Shown here piece after piece: positions 36,639 to 46,062 of a stretch of DNA of 64,000 bases. The translations under genes and the position numbers were made by a program. The DNA is taken from the NCBI GenBank assembly GCA_028671895.1, contig JAPMAC010000197.1, positions 3,973,001 to 4,037,000 of the forward strand. The letters run 5' to 3'. Numbering within the stretch: position 1 is the stretch's first letter; every line of letters begins with the position of its first letter. This DNA is from Oenanthe sinensis. Its lineage: Eukaryota; Streptophyta; Magnoliopsida; Apiales; Apiaceae. The notes under the pieces were generated by a model. It saw only the letters and a list, made by a program, of their open reading frames with translations, was not told where the DNA came from and did no database searches.

Positions 36639-36921
36639 ATTGTTTTCCCAGTCGTACAAGTAGAATGGGGGGGGTTGAATACTTGTATGTCTTTTCTGCA
36701 TGATTTAAAATCAAATTAAGAACAAACTCAAACACAAAAATATGAATAAGTACTGTTTTGTATTATTGATTTGTGAATACAAAACTCTCCTAGGGTGTAC
36801 ACAAACCCTAGCAGCTTCTCTGTGTTTATCACATCAACTCTCTCTATCTCTATGCTCTCACAAAATTTCACTTAGACAATTATGCTTCGACTTCCACACC
36901 TTTACAATTAGGTTACATAGA

Positions 36922-36931
36922 GTTTATATAG
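36922..36931 (-). promoter_or_regulatory. TATA box of H LTR
   Basis: Minus strand CTATATAAAC, lying downstream of the AGACTCTG cluster in H's transcription direction. This arrangement of motif array followed by TATA recurs in the LTRs of N and R. Confidence 0.65.
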
Positions 36932-37183
36932 AGAGCTGCCTATCAACTAATAACAGAAAGTAAAATTACAATAGGAATAAAATCCCTAATTATTAGTTGA
37001 CAGTTTCCTTCTAGAATTCTCTTTCTTTCCCATAGCATATCTGCAATATATTTATCTTGATCTTCGAAGACTTTCTATTCCTGTGATCTTCTTCCAAATT
37101 TATCCTCAACTGTATAGACTCTGAAATCTTCAGACTCTGATGATCTTCAGACTCTGATCACATGTAGACTCTGATAGATCATA

Positions 37184-37188
37184 GACTC
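37184..37188. repeat. Target site duplication GACTC of element N
   Basis: GACTC precedes N's left LTR and recurs at 51938-51942 after the right LTR. The target lies within one of H's own AGACTCTG motifs. Confidence 0.95.
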
Positions 37189-37537
37189 TGAAAGGCATAG
37201 GTGTACTAACTTGTAACACTTAATTATTTTGTAACTCAACTAAGTAAAAGATAAAACAACAGCAAAACAAGAGAAACTGAAGAAGCACATGGAATCAATC
37301 AACTGAAGAAATGGTAATGATACTTGGTAACTACAAGTAACTAATTTGGTTAATCAAGGATGCATAAGTGAGAAGAAGTTGAATCTGAGTATTGCTCATG
37401 CCCTAACTTATCTAATGGAGAATCAAATTAATGTCAAAGAAGTATCAAGAAGACCAAAGTGATTTCATGTAATGTATATCAACATCTGGATAATGCAAAG
37501 GTTAATCAACAAATGAGAACTGACATTCAGAAGCAAG

Positions 37538-37607
37538 AACCCCTACAAGACTAGTCACTTATGAACCAGACCATTGCATCAAGTGTCAGGACATTGGAGG
37601 CAAGTTC
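37538..37607 (+). other. Inter-family conserved LTR block (N copy)
   Basis: Matches the LARD block at 3511-3582 with only scattered changes, for example CGTTGCATAAAG against CATTGCATCAAG. It is repeated at 51015-51084 in the 3' LTR. A much older copy in reverse orientation lies near 52608-52660. Confidence 0.7.
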
Positions 37608-37748
37608 ATGTCAGTAATAGAAGATCTCATTTGAATTGAGTGAGGAAAAGAAATTGAAGAAGCTAGGGAAACTTGCTCATAAAGGTTAATCCTCAATTAG
37701 TCACTAAAGAAGGTCAACATTGGATGTGTGCATATTTACTAAGGCAAA

Positions 37749-38005
37749 TGTCGATCCACAGTAGATCGAGATGCGGGTCGAGATTTATAATTGAAGTAAA
37801 ACATTGCAAAGGCAAATCTCGATCCACGGTAGATCGAGATCGAGATTCTACCAGATCGAGATCGAGATCTTCACAGATCGAGATCGAGATTCTCCTAGAT
37901 CGAGATCGAGATTTTCACAGATCGAGATCGAGATTTTCACAGATCGAGATCGAGATTTTCACAGATCGAGATCGAGATGGGTCCAGGCGAAGATCGAGAT
38001 GCGGG
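37749..38005 (+). repeat. GATCGAGATC motif array in N LTR
   Basis: Seven tandem steps of about 22 bp, each two ATCGAG steps plus a short TTTTCAC-like tail, with single copies on either side. The 3' LTR carries the same array at 51226-51482. A related array lies at 45115-45366 upstream of the extra ORF. Short Arg/Asp-rich ORFs across the array are a by-product of the repeat. Confidence 0.9.
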
Positions 38006-38147
38006 TAGATATGTAACATTTAATGTTCAAGGGACAAGTGGCTTATTGTGAACGGTTGATCCAGAGTTGTTGGGAAAGTACTTTTTGTTGTCGAAGTCCT
38101 GATTGGGCCACGTACACAAAAAGGACAAGATCAAGACTACATGACAT

Positions 38148-38154
38148 TATAAAA
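38148..38154 (+). promoter_or_regulatory. TATA box of N LTR
   Basis: TATAAAA in context ACATTATAAAAGC, about 140 bp downstream of the motif array; the same sequence is at 51625-51631 in the 3' LTR. Confidence 0.65.
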
Positions 38155-38460
38155 GCAGCACTTTGTTTTTATTAGAAAATAGACTTTCATCATCTCTATA
38201 ATTCAACGATATTTTTAAGAGAGAGCATTTACTGTAAAACAAAAAGTGAGAGAGAGGATCAGTTGAATCTAGCTTTAATTGCTGTATTTATTGTTCAACT
38301 GATCATGATGCTTTTATGAATGTTGTAGCAAATCCATCAATGAATATAATGATATATTCTTGAAATTCTGTGTCATCATTTATTACCTGCATATTGTTTA
38401 TTCTCTCATTATTTTTAACAGTTGTATTCACCCTCCCTCTACAACACTTTGGACCTAACA

Positions 38461-38957
38461 ATTGGTATCAGAGCTTCTGTTAAACACATCTAACAGAGAT
38501 CCTATTGTGTTGTTTGAGTTGGTTCTTGAAAATCCCAGATCCATTTTTTTCTTGAAGTTTGTGCCGAAAGTTTTTGTTTGTTTCTTCCTGGAAAAGTCAT
38601 AGATCTAAAAAGTTCTAAGTAATGGTGTAAGGAATATTTGTACAAAATTCCAAAATATTGTACTTTAGAGCTTTGTGGATTTTCTTGTGGTCAAAGCTGG
38701 AATCAACTGATTGACTAAACAAAAAGGATATTTTCGAACTTCTGTCAACTAGGAAGTGGACATCTTTTTGTTTGGACTTGAGAAAGTGGTGGACCCTGCT
38801 ACTGTTCCTGTGATTAGAACTAACTTGCATGAATCTTAAGTGCAAAATCCATTGAATATTAAGTGTTGGATATTTAAAGTGAGATAATTAATTTTTCAAG
38901 TAAATACAATTATTGTAATTTGAAAAGTGTATTATCTTAATTTTAAACTTTATTAAA
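38461..38957 (+). other. N primer site and gag leader
   Basis: ATTGGTATCAGAGC at 38461-38474 is the primer binding site. The following roughly 480 bp are non-coding leader without a clear ORF. Confidence 0.8.
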
Positions 38958-41507
38958 ATAGCCGCCGCACACAGATTTCAGATACCTCCGTTTGATGCAC
39001 AACATTATGACGAATGGACCGGAAGGATGAGACCTTACCTTGAATCAATAAACAAGGTATACTTGAGAATATTGGAAAACGGTCCATACATACCCATGAG
39101 AATTGAGCCAGAGCGAATGGAAGGAGGGATACTAATACCATCCCGGTCTGTTCCTAAAGAGGAAATGGAGTTTTCAAACGCAGATAAAGAATTGGTTGGT
39201 ATGGATGCGTCGTTACGCAACGTCATAATTGAATCCCTAAACTCAGAGTACTATGTTCAAATAAAGGGATTAAAAACAGCTAAAGCCATGTGGGATAAAC
39301 TGGCTGTGGTGATGGAGGGGACCGAGGAAGTTAGAGATAATCACAAACGCATTCTGATATCTGAATATGAATCGTTCAGATGCGAACGAGGAGAAAGCGT
39401 AGCAGATGTTTACAAACGTTACAGTAAATTGCTTATCGAGCTGAGTATAAGAGATAAAGTCTATCCACTAGCAGATTCAAATATCAAGTTTCTCTTGAAT
39501 TTGCCTAAACATCTGGAACACAGGATCACTGCCATTCGAGAGTCAAGAGATTTGAAAAACACTTCTCTCGAAAAGCTGTATGGTGTTTTGTAGACCTACG
39601 AGCTGGAGCAGGAACAAAATGACAGAAGAAGATCCTACAATAGTGGAGAAAACAAAGCGGTAAGTGAGTCTGGACTTGTAGCTGAAGAGTCTGCTGTAAA
39701 GGCACTTGCAGCTGTCTCATTGAAAACTGCTAATCCTGAAAGGGTGGTATTAGACATTGAAGATCCATCCGAAGAAAGTGAGGATGAATACTATACCCTT
39801 GAAGAGCTGGACAAATTAGAAGACAAGTCATACGCTTGTATTGCTCGAGAATTTGCTCATATCAGCTTCAGGAAGCAAAGAAGTGGTAAAGGACGATTTG
39901 GTAGTTCTTTCAGCCGAAGAGGCAGCAGTAGCAGCAGAGGCAGTAGTGTAAGTGGTCGGGGAAGTTACAGTGGCCGAGGTAGCACATCTGGTAGTGGCTA
40001 CAGACCTAACCTGGTAGACAAGAACAAGTTCAGATGCTACAACTGCAATGAATTGGGGCACTTCGCAACAGAGTGCAAGAAGCCCAAGTACGTTCATCCC
40101 AAGGAATCCTATGCTGATCTGAAAAAGAAATATGATGCCTTGGTTAGCAAGCAACAGAAGGGAAGCCGGGCGTATGTTGTGACTGAAGGGAAGGGTTGGG
40201 ACGAGTCTGATGAAGATGAAGATCAGGAGCTATGCAATTTCGCTTTAATGGCAAAATCTTCAGAACAATCAGAGGTACCAATTCTAACCGTAAATGAAAT
40301 GTCTATTCCTGAGTACCAAAATGAATTAGCTGCCATGACTAAAGATATGTACAACCTCCAACTAAATCTAATTGCTGTTAATGAGGAAAATGCTAAACTC
40401 TCCCTTAAGAATAGACTTCTCGAGGCCAGGGTAGAGGAATTAGAATCAGGAGAAAGTAAAGAAAGGCAGTTAATGAATCAGGTAGAGGTTTTAGAACACA
40501 AGCTTAAGATTAGGGAAGACCTTAACGAAGAACTTAAAAATGAATTAGCTGAGCTTAAAATAACATGTAAATCTTTTGAAGAAGCCGCTAATAAAGTTTT
40601 CGTAGAAAGGGACATGTACATGAAACTGGCAGGCAAGAGTAAAAATGAAAAAGTAAACATAGGACTTGACTACACACAGAAAAAGAAAAATAGGGCTGCT
40701 GAGTTGTTAGAGCCAGTGTTAGTCAAAGAAAATGTGCCTGAGGTTTTAATGGATGTTAGAAAACCTATCTTTAAGCAGTTTGAGCCCAGGACCATAGATC
40801 CTGTTGCTACTAAAATTGAACAAGAAATTAAAATTGAAAGAGATTCAGAAGAAAAAGTAGTAGAACCTACAACTTCCAAGAGAGCGAGTAAGATTGCTTA
40901 TGCTAAGAGAGGTGTAGGAACCAAGGAGGCTAAGACGGTGTCATATAAACAATGGGTAGCAGGGTCAGACCAAATGAAAGCACCTGTAAAGGCAGTTAAA
41001 ACTGAACCTGCATCTGTATCTACATCTACACGAGCTAGAAAGGCATGCTATATCTGTAATCAAACTGATCATTTGTCTTACTATTGCCCGTTCTATATAG
41101 AGGAAGAAAAATCTGTTGGTTGTAATACCATGCCTGCAACTACTGCTTTGCCTAACATGCATGCAAATCATGCTAAATGCAATAATCCTAATTGTATGCC
41201 ATGTGCTGTAAACATCATGCATGCTTATTTTAATTTAATGAATACTGCTAGTGCATCTGTTGAACATACATCTAGTAGTGGTAAGAAAAAGCATGCGGGG
41301 TCAAAGACTAAGACTTCAAGTCCTCCTAAAGTTAGGAGTGACCAGTCTACTCCCAAACCTGACAAACCAGTCAAGGTTGACAAGGGAAAAGACAAAGTCA
41401 AGATGAATGCCCCTGATGGCAACAAGGCAAAGCCTTCAGTATCTGAAAAGAAAAAGGAAATTATTGATGCCGGGCCCAAACATCATTGGGTTCCGAAGAA
41501 CACCTAA
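38958..41507 (+). pseudogene. gag: N gag polyprotein
   Basis: The open frame begins before 38961 and reads AAHRFQIPPFDAQHYDEWTG, matching the N-terminus of the family, but no ATG precedes it. The codon before GCC GCC is ATA (38958-38960) in good start context (AAAATAGCC), suggesting ATG to ATA loss. The first usable ATG is 39027. One in-frame TAG lies at 39591-39593, right after KLYGVL (probably CAG to TAG). Downstream come a Ser/Arg/Gly-rich stretch, CCHC knuckle CYNCNELGHFATEC, coiled coil, second knuckle CYICNQTDHLSYYC, and a CNNPNCMPC cluster also seen in R. It ends HHWVPKNT-stop. Confidence 0.9.
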
Positions 41508-41524
41508 TCTTTCTGGATTTGCAG

Positions 41525-44500
41525 GGCAGTGAACAGGAAAAGAGTAAAGTCATATGGGTGCTGGACAGTGGAGCATCGAGGCATATGACCGGCAATAAGT
41601 CCCTGCTAACAGATTTGGTGTTGAGAGCCGGCTCCGTGGTTACTTTTGGAGATAACAACAAAGGTTACACCAGGGGATATGGCAAGATCGTTTGTGGAAA
41701 TGTTATCATTGAGGACGTATCTTTTGTGGAAGGATTGCGACATAATCTTCTCAGTGTTAGTCAGTTCACCGACAGGGGTTTTGACGTCAACTTTGGGAAG
41801 CATGATTGTTCGATTCGAAGCAAAAAGGATGGAAGCCTTGCTTTCAAAGGAGTAAGGAAGTCAAATTTGTTCATAGCTGACATGAATTCTGCTGATCAGT
41901 CTGAAGTCACGTGTTTCTACAGCAAGGCTTCTGCTGATGAAAGTTGGCTATGGCATAAAAGATTATCTCACCTGAACTTTAAAGCAATGAATAATCTCGT
42001 AAGGAGAGAATTGGTGAGAGGGCTGCCGCAGATGGAGTTCACCCCAGATGGACTCTGCGAAGCATGTGAGATGGGAAAATCAAAAAGAGCCTCGCATAAG
42101 GATAAACAAGTGAATAGCATTACCGAGCCCCTACAACTCCTTCACATGGATTTGTTTGGACCTGTTAATGTTATGTCAATGTCAAGGAAAAGATATGCGC
42201 TGGTAATTGTCGATGACTTTTCCAAATACACATGGGTGAAGTTTGTGACATCGAAAGATGAAGTGCCACATGAGATCATTAGACATGTACTGGTAATTGA
42301 AAACGTAGCAAGTCTGACTGTGAAGACCATCCGATCCGACAATGGGACAGAATTCAAGAACTCAGTGTTAATGGATTTCTGCATATCTAAAGGGATTAGA
42401 CGATAGTATTCAGCACCGAGAACACCACAGCAGAATGGGGTGGTAGAAAGGAAGAACAGGACACTGGTTGAAGCAGCTAGGACAATGCTGTATGAGTCAA
42501 AACTTCCTTTATATTTTTGGGCTGAAACAGTTAGCACGGCTTGTTATACACAGAACAGAACCCTGATTATAAAGGACCATAATGAGACGCCGTATTACAT
42601 GATGAATAAACGAAAACCATCTATCAAGTACTTTCACGTATTTGGTGCCAAATGCTTTGTGTTAAGAGACAATGCAGAACTTGGAAAGTTTGATGCCAAA
42701 GCAGATGAAGGGGTTTTCATTGGATATTCTCTTGAAGTAGTAGCAGCGTACAGGGTGTTTGTGCTTAATGATTGCAAGGTGGTTGAAAGCCTTAATGTCA
42801 CATTCGACGACTCAAAGCTCCCTTCTATACAAAAAGAAGATAGTGAGCCCACTTCCCTAAGATTTGAGAATATAGATATTGATGAAGTGGATACAGTTCC
42901 TGAGTCTGTAGTGCAGGGTAGTGATCCAACTATAAATAATGAAATTAATCAAGAGTGAAGTGTTTCGCAAATTCAAAACACTAGGGCTGAGGGATCACCT
43001 TCCGTCAGACCTGATACTAACTCAGGGGGAGTCAGTATGCACTCAGGGGGAGCAACTCACTCAGGGGGAGCCAGTACTAGCTCAAGGGAAGCTAGTGAAA
43101 ATGTTTCTAGACTAAGTCACCTTCACTTACAAGATCAAGCTGAATCATCAAGAACATTTGCTAGGGATCGCACGTGGAACAAGGACCATCCGTTCGAGCT
43201 AATTATTGGTGATCCAGAAGCCGGAGTGACTACTAGAGAAAAAGCTAGAGCTGAAATTGCCACTGAGAATGAATGTCTATACTCAGTGTTCCTTTCCCAG
43301 ATGGAACCTAAAGTGGTGGAAGAAGCTCTAGATGACGCTGATTGGGTGATTGCTATGCAAGAGGAACTCAATCAGTTTGAAAGGCAGAAGGTGTGGAAGC
43401 TGGTACCCAGACCAAAGAATAGATCTGTTGTTGGGACAAAATAGGTATTCAGAAACAAGCTGGATGAAGACGGACTTGTAACACGAAATAAAGCTCGCCT
43501 GGTTGCTAAGGGTTATACTCAAAGAGAAGGAATTGATTATGATGAAACCTATGCACCAGTAGCAAGGCTAGAAGCAGTAAGGATGTTCTTGGCTTTCGCA
43601 GCACATCATGATTTTAAAGTCTATCAAATGGATGTCAAGAGTGCATTCTTAAACGGTGAACTGGATGAAGAGGTGTATGTCGAGCAACCTCCCGGGTTTA
43701 TCGACAGCAAATATTGTGATTATGTTTATCGACTCTTCAAATCAGTATATGGCCTTAAGCAGTCTCCGCGGAAGTGGTATGAAACTCTGTCAGACTTTTT
43801 ACTAGAAAGTGGTTTCACCAGAGGAGTAATCGACAAGACGCTTTTCTACAAGAAATGCAAAGATGATCTAATAATGGTGCAGGTATATGTGGATGACATT
43901 AGCTTTGGGTCTGCAAATGAGAAGCTGTGTGCTAAGTTCGCTAAGTTAATGCAATCAAGGTATGAAATGAGCATGATGGGAGAGCTGACGTTCTTTCTGG
44001 GCATTCAAGTTAGTCAGAAGAAGGACGGGATATTTATCTGCCAGACCAAGTACATTCATGATCTATTGAAGAAGTATGGTCTCCAAGATGTATCACAAGC
44101 AAAGACTCCTATGGCAACAGCCACGAAGCTTGATGAGGACAAAGCGGGTAAACCTGTAGACATCTCAAGCTATCGAGGTATGATCGGCTCACTTTTGTAT
44201 TTAACTGCTAGCAGACCTGATATTATGTTCTCTACGTGCCTATGTGCAAGGTTCCAAGCGGATCCTAGAGAGTCACATCTCATAGCCGTAAAGCGTATTT
44301 TTAGGTATCTCAAGGGAACATCAAATCTTGGGATTTGGTACCCAAGAGATACAGGGTTTAATCTTGTTGGCTATTCGGATTCAGATTACGCAGGTTGTAG
44401 AATAGATAGGAAGAGCACTTCAGGAAGCTGTCAGTTCCTTGGAAGAAGGTTGGTGTCTTGGCAAAGCAAGAAACAACACACAGTATCTACCTCGACAGCT

Positions 44501-44830
44501 GAAGCAGAATATATTGCTGCTGGAAGCTGTGTGGCCCAGATACTGTGGATGAAGAACCAACTCAAGGACTACGGTGTGGAAGTATCTAAGATTCCTATCA
44601 TGTGTGACAACACAAGTGCTATTGCAATGACCAACAATCCTGTGGATCACTCAAGGACCAAGCACATTGACATCAGGTATCATTTTATTAGAGAGCATGT
44701 AGAAAATGGAACTGTAGAGTTGCATTTTGTGTCTACTGAACGTCAAATAGCAGATATATTCACTAAACCTCTAGACGAATCAACATTTTCTAGATTGGTT
44801 GGTGAATTGGGGATGCTTAACACCTGTTAG
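41525..44830 (+). pseudogene. pol: N pol: protease, integrase, reverse transcriptase, RNase H
   Basis: One frame, -1 relative to gag; open sequence overlaps the gag end from 41468. Protease DSGASRHMTG; HHCC region HKRLSHLNF ... CEACEMGKS; integrase DLFGPVNVM, RSDNGTEFKN, RTPQQNGVVERKN; RT KARLVAKGYTQREG, VKSAFLNGELDE, YVDDISFGS; RNase H YSDSDYAGCRIDRKS, TAEAEYIAAG; end LVGELGMLNTC. Three nonsense codons: TAG 42404-42406 beside the PQQNG motif, TGA 42956-42958 in the linker, TAG 43442-43444 where Trp is expected (AKWVYRNK in H). All fit C-to-T or G-to-A changes. The linker carries three GGGGGAG tracts (43025, 43046, 43064). All catalytic motifs are otherwise kept. Confidence 0.93.
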
Positions 44831-46062
44831 TTTTGCTACCTATCTGTTATAATTCAGTTTGTGTACATATTATTGTTATTCATGAATATTCATAATTAAT
44901 AATGTGTACTTAACTTCATAAATGTATGTATTACATCTCATAAAGGGGAGTTAGAAAGTTTCATGAAATTAATCTTGTGCTGATCTGTGTATCTAAATGA
45001 TTAATGTCTAATAATGTGATAGGATTTGATGCTATACTTAATTTTGTAATGCATGATTTATTTGTTAAATTCCCTGTCGTTTCAAAATTGTAAGTTTCTA
45101 ATTTTCTAAGGCAAATCTCGATCTGGTTCTGGATCGAGATCGAGATCGAGAACGACTTGTGAAAACTGCTTAAAACTGTCAAGGCACATCTTGATCTATC
45201 CACATCGAGATCGACATCGAGATCGACATCGAGATGTAGATCGAGATGCGGATCGAGATCGACATCGAGATCGACATCGAGATGTAGATCGAGATGCGGA
45301 TCGAGATCGACATCAAGATCGACATCTAGATGAGGATCGAGATGCGGATCTCGAGATCGAGATGTGACTGGTCTTTTCAGTTGCTTCTTTTTAGGCGTGC
45401 AAGTATATATTATAGCATTAAAAAGGCTGTTCATTATTTACATTAACTTTCTTTCTCTCTTTCAAAAGCCTAAGCTCTTCAAATACACACGTGTATACAT
45501 ACATTACCAGAGTTCTTTTCCCTGCCATTACATCAAGTTTTCTTGTGATTTTCTTAAACAAAAATCACTAACTGTTACTTAAAAGCATCAATAACTAAAA
45601 CGAAACTCTGCTAAAATTTTGTTTAAAACTGTTGAACTTCTTGTGTTGTTTTTCACGTCATTACTGTTCTTGCAAATAGTTCTTTAGTTTTTCTTTTCAT
45701 TCGAGTGAGTTTGGTTTTTGTTTCGTGCTTTCTTATTGTGTTCTTGAGCTAAATAGTTGTGAGTACGACTGTTTAATCCTTAAAGTGCAACTTCACCGCC
45801 GTGTTTGTGGTTTTCTGGAAAAATAATTTATTTTGTAACGGCTGTTCACTTTAATTTTCGAAAACTCAACTGTCAATCATTAGTGGGGAGTTAAGTGGTC
45901 ATTAGTGGAGAAGTTAATTTGTTTTAATTTGTGTCACTAATTACGTGGGGTAATTAGTGGGGTTCGTGTACGTTTTATTTTGTTTAAATTTAGAACTTGT
46001 TCTCTAAAAATTCCATTGCAAAACCATTTCAGAACATTTCTTTTCTCAAACACAAATTTAAA
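44831..46062 (+). promoter_or_regulatory. N spacer with motif array and TATA upstream of extra ORF
   Basis: 1.2 kb without a convincing ORF. At 45115-45366 lies an array of ATCGAGATCGACATC/ATCGAGATGCGG steps, the same word family as the LTR array. It is followed at 45404-45415 by TATATATTATAG and a C/T-rich stretch, then about 650 bp to the extra-ORF ATG. The order motif array, TATA, leader copies that of the LTR, so an internal promoter for a separate extra-ORF mRNA is inferred. Confidence 0.55.
45115..45366 (+). repeat. GATCGAGATC-family array in N spacer
   Basis: Dense repeats of GATCGAGATC, CATCGAGATC and GATCGAGATGCGG in both direct and slightly changed form. Units are more diverged than in the LTR and lack the TTTTCAC tail. 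Confidence 0.85.

Larger units (their letters stand above)
36641..37188 (-). repeat. H 5' LTR, part 1 (R-U5 and proximal U3)
   Basis: The downstream part of H's 5' LTR, ending at the TG/CA boundary at 36641 beside the primer site. It contains the TATA box CTATATAAAC (36931-36922), the U5 run GGGGGGGGTTGAATAC, and toward 37117-37188 five copies of AGACTCTG. N inserted in the last of these. The rest of the LTR is at 51943-52159; joined length 765 bp. Confidence 0.85.
37189..38460 (+). repeat. N 5' LTR
   Basis: 1272 bp, TGAAAGGCATAGG...GGACCTAACA. In order: the conserved LTR block (37538-37607), the GATCGAGATC array (37749-38005), TATA box (38148-38154), and the U5 end with GTATTCACCCTCCCTCTAC just before the terminus. 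Confidence 0.95.

Noticed and set aside
37673..38016. Arg/Asp-rich and SR-like ORFs over the N LTR array
   Set aside because: They are translations of the GATCGAGATC tandem repeat in two frames and have no independent support.
39828..40154. Minus-strand ORF opposite N gag
   Set aside because: Antisense shadow of the Ser/Arg/Gly-rich gag segment and CCHC region.
41468..41507. Canonical -1 frameshift heptamer at the N gag-pol overlap (CCCAAAC)
   Set aside because: The gag frame there reads CCC AAA CAT, so the heptamer is out of register for simultaneous slippage; it does not explain the frame change.
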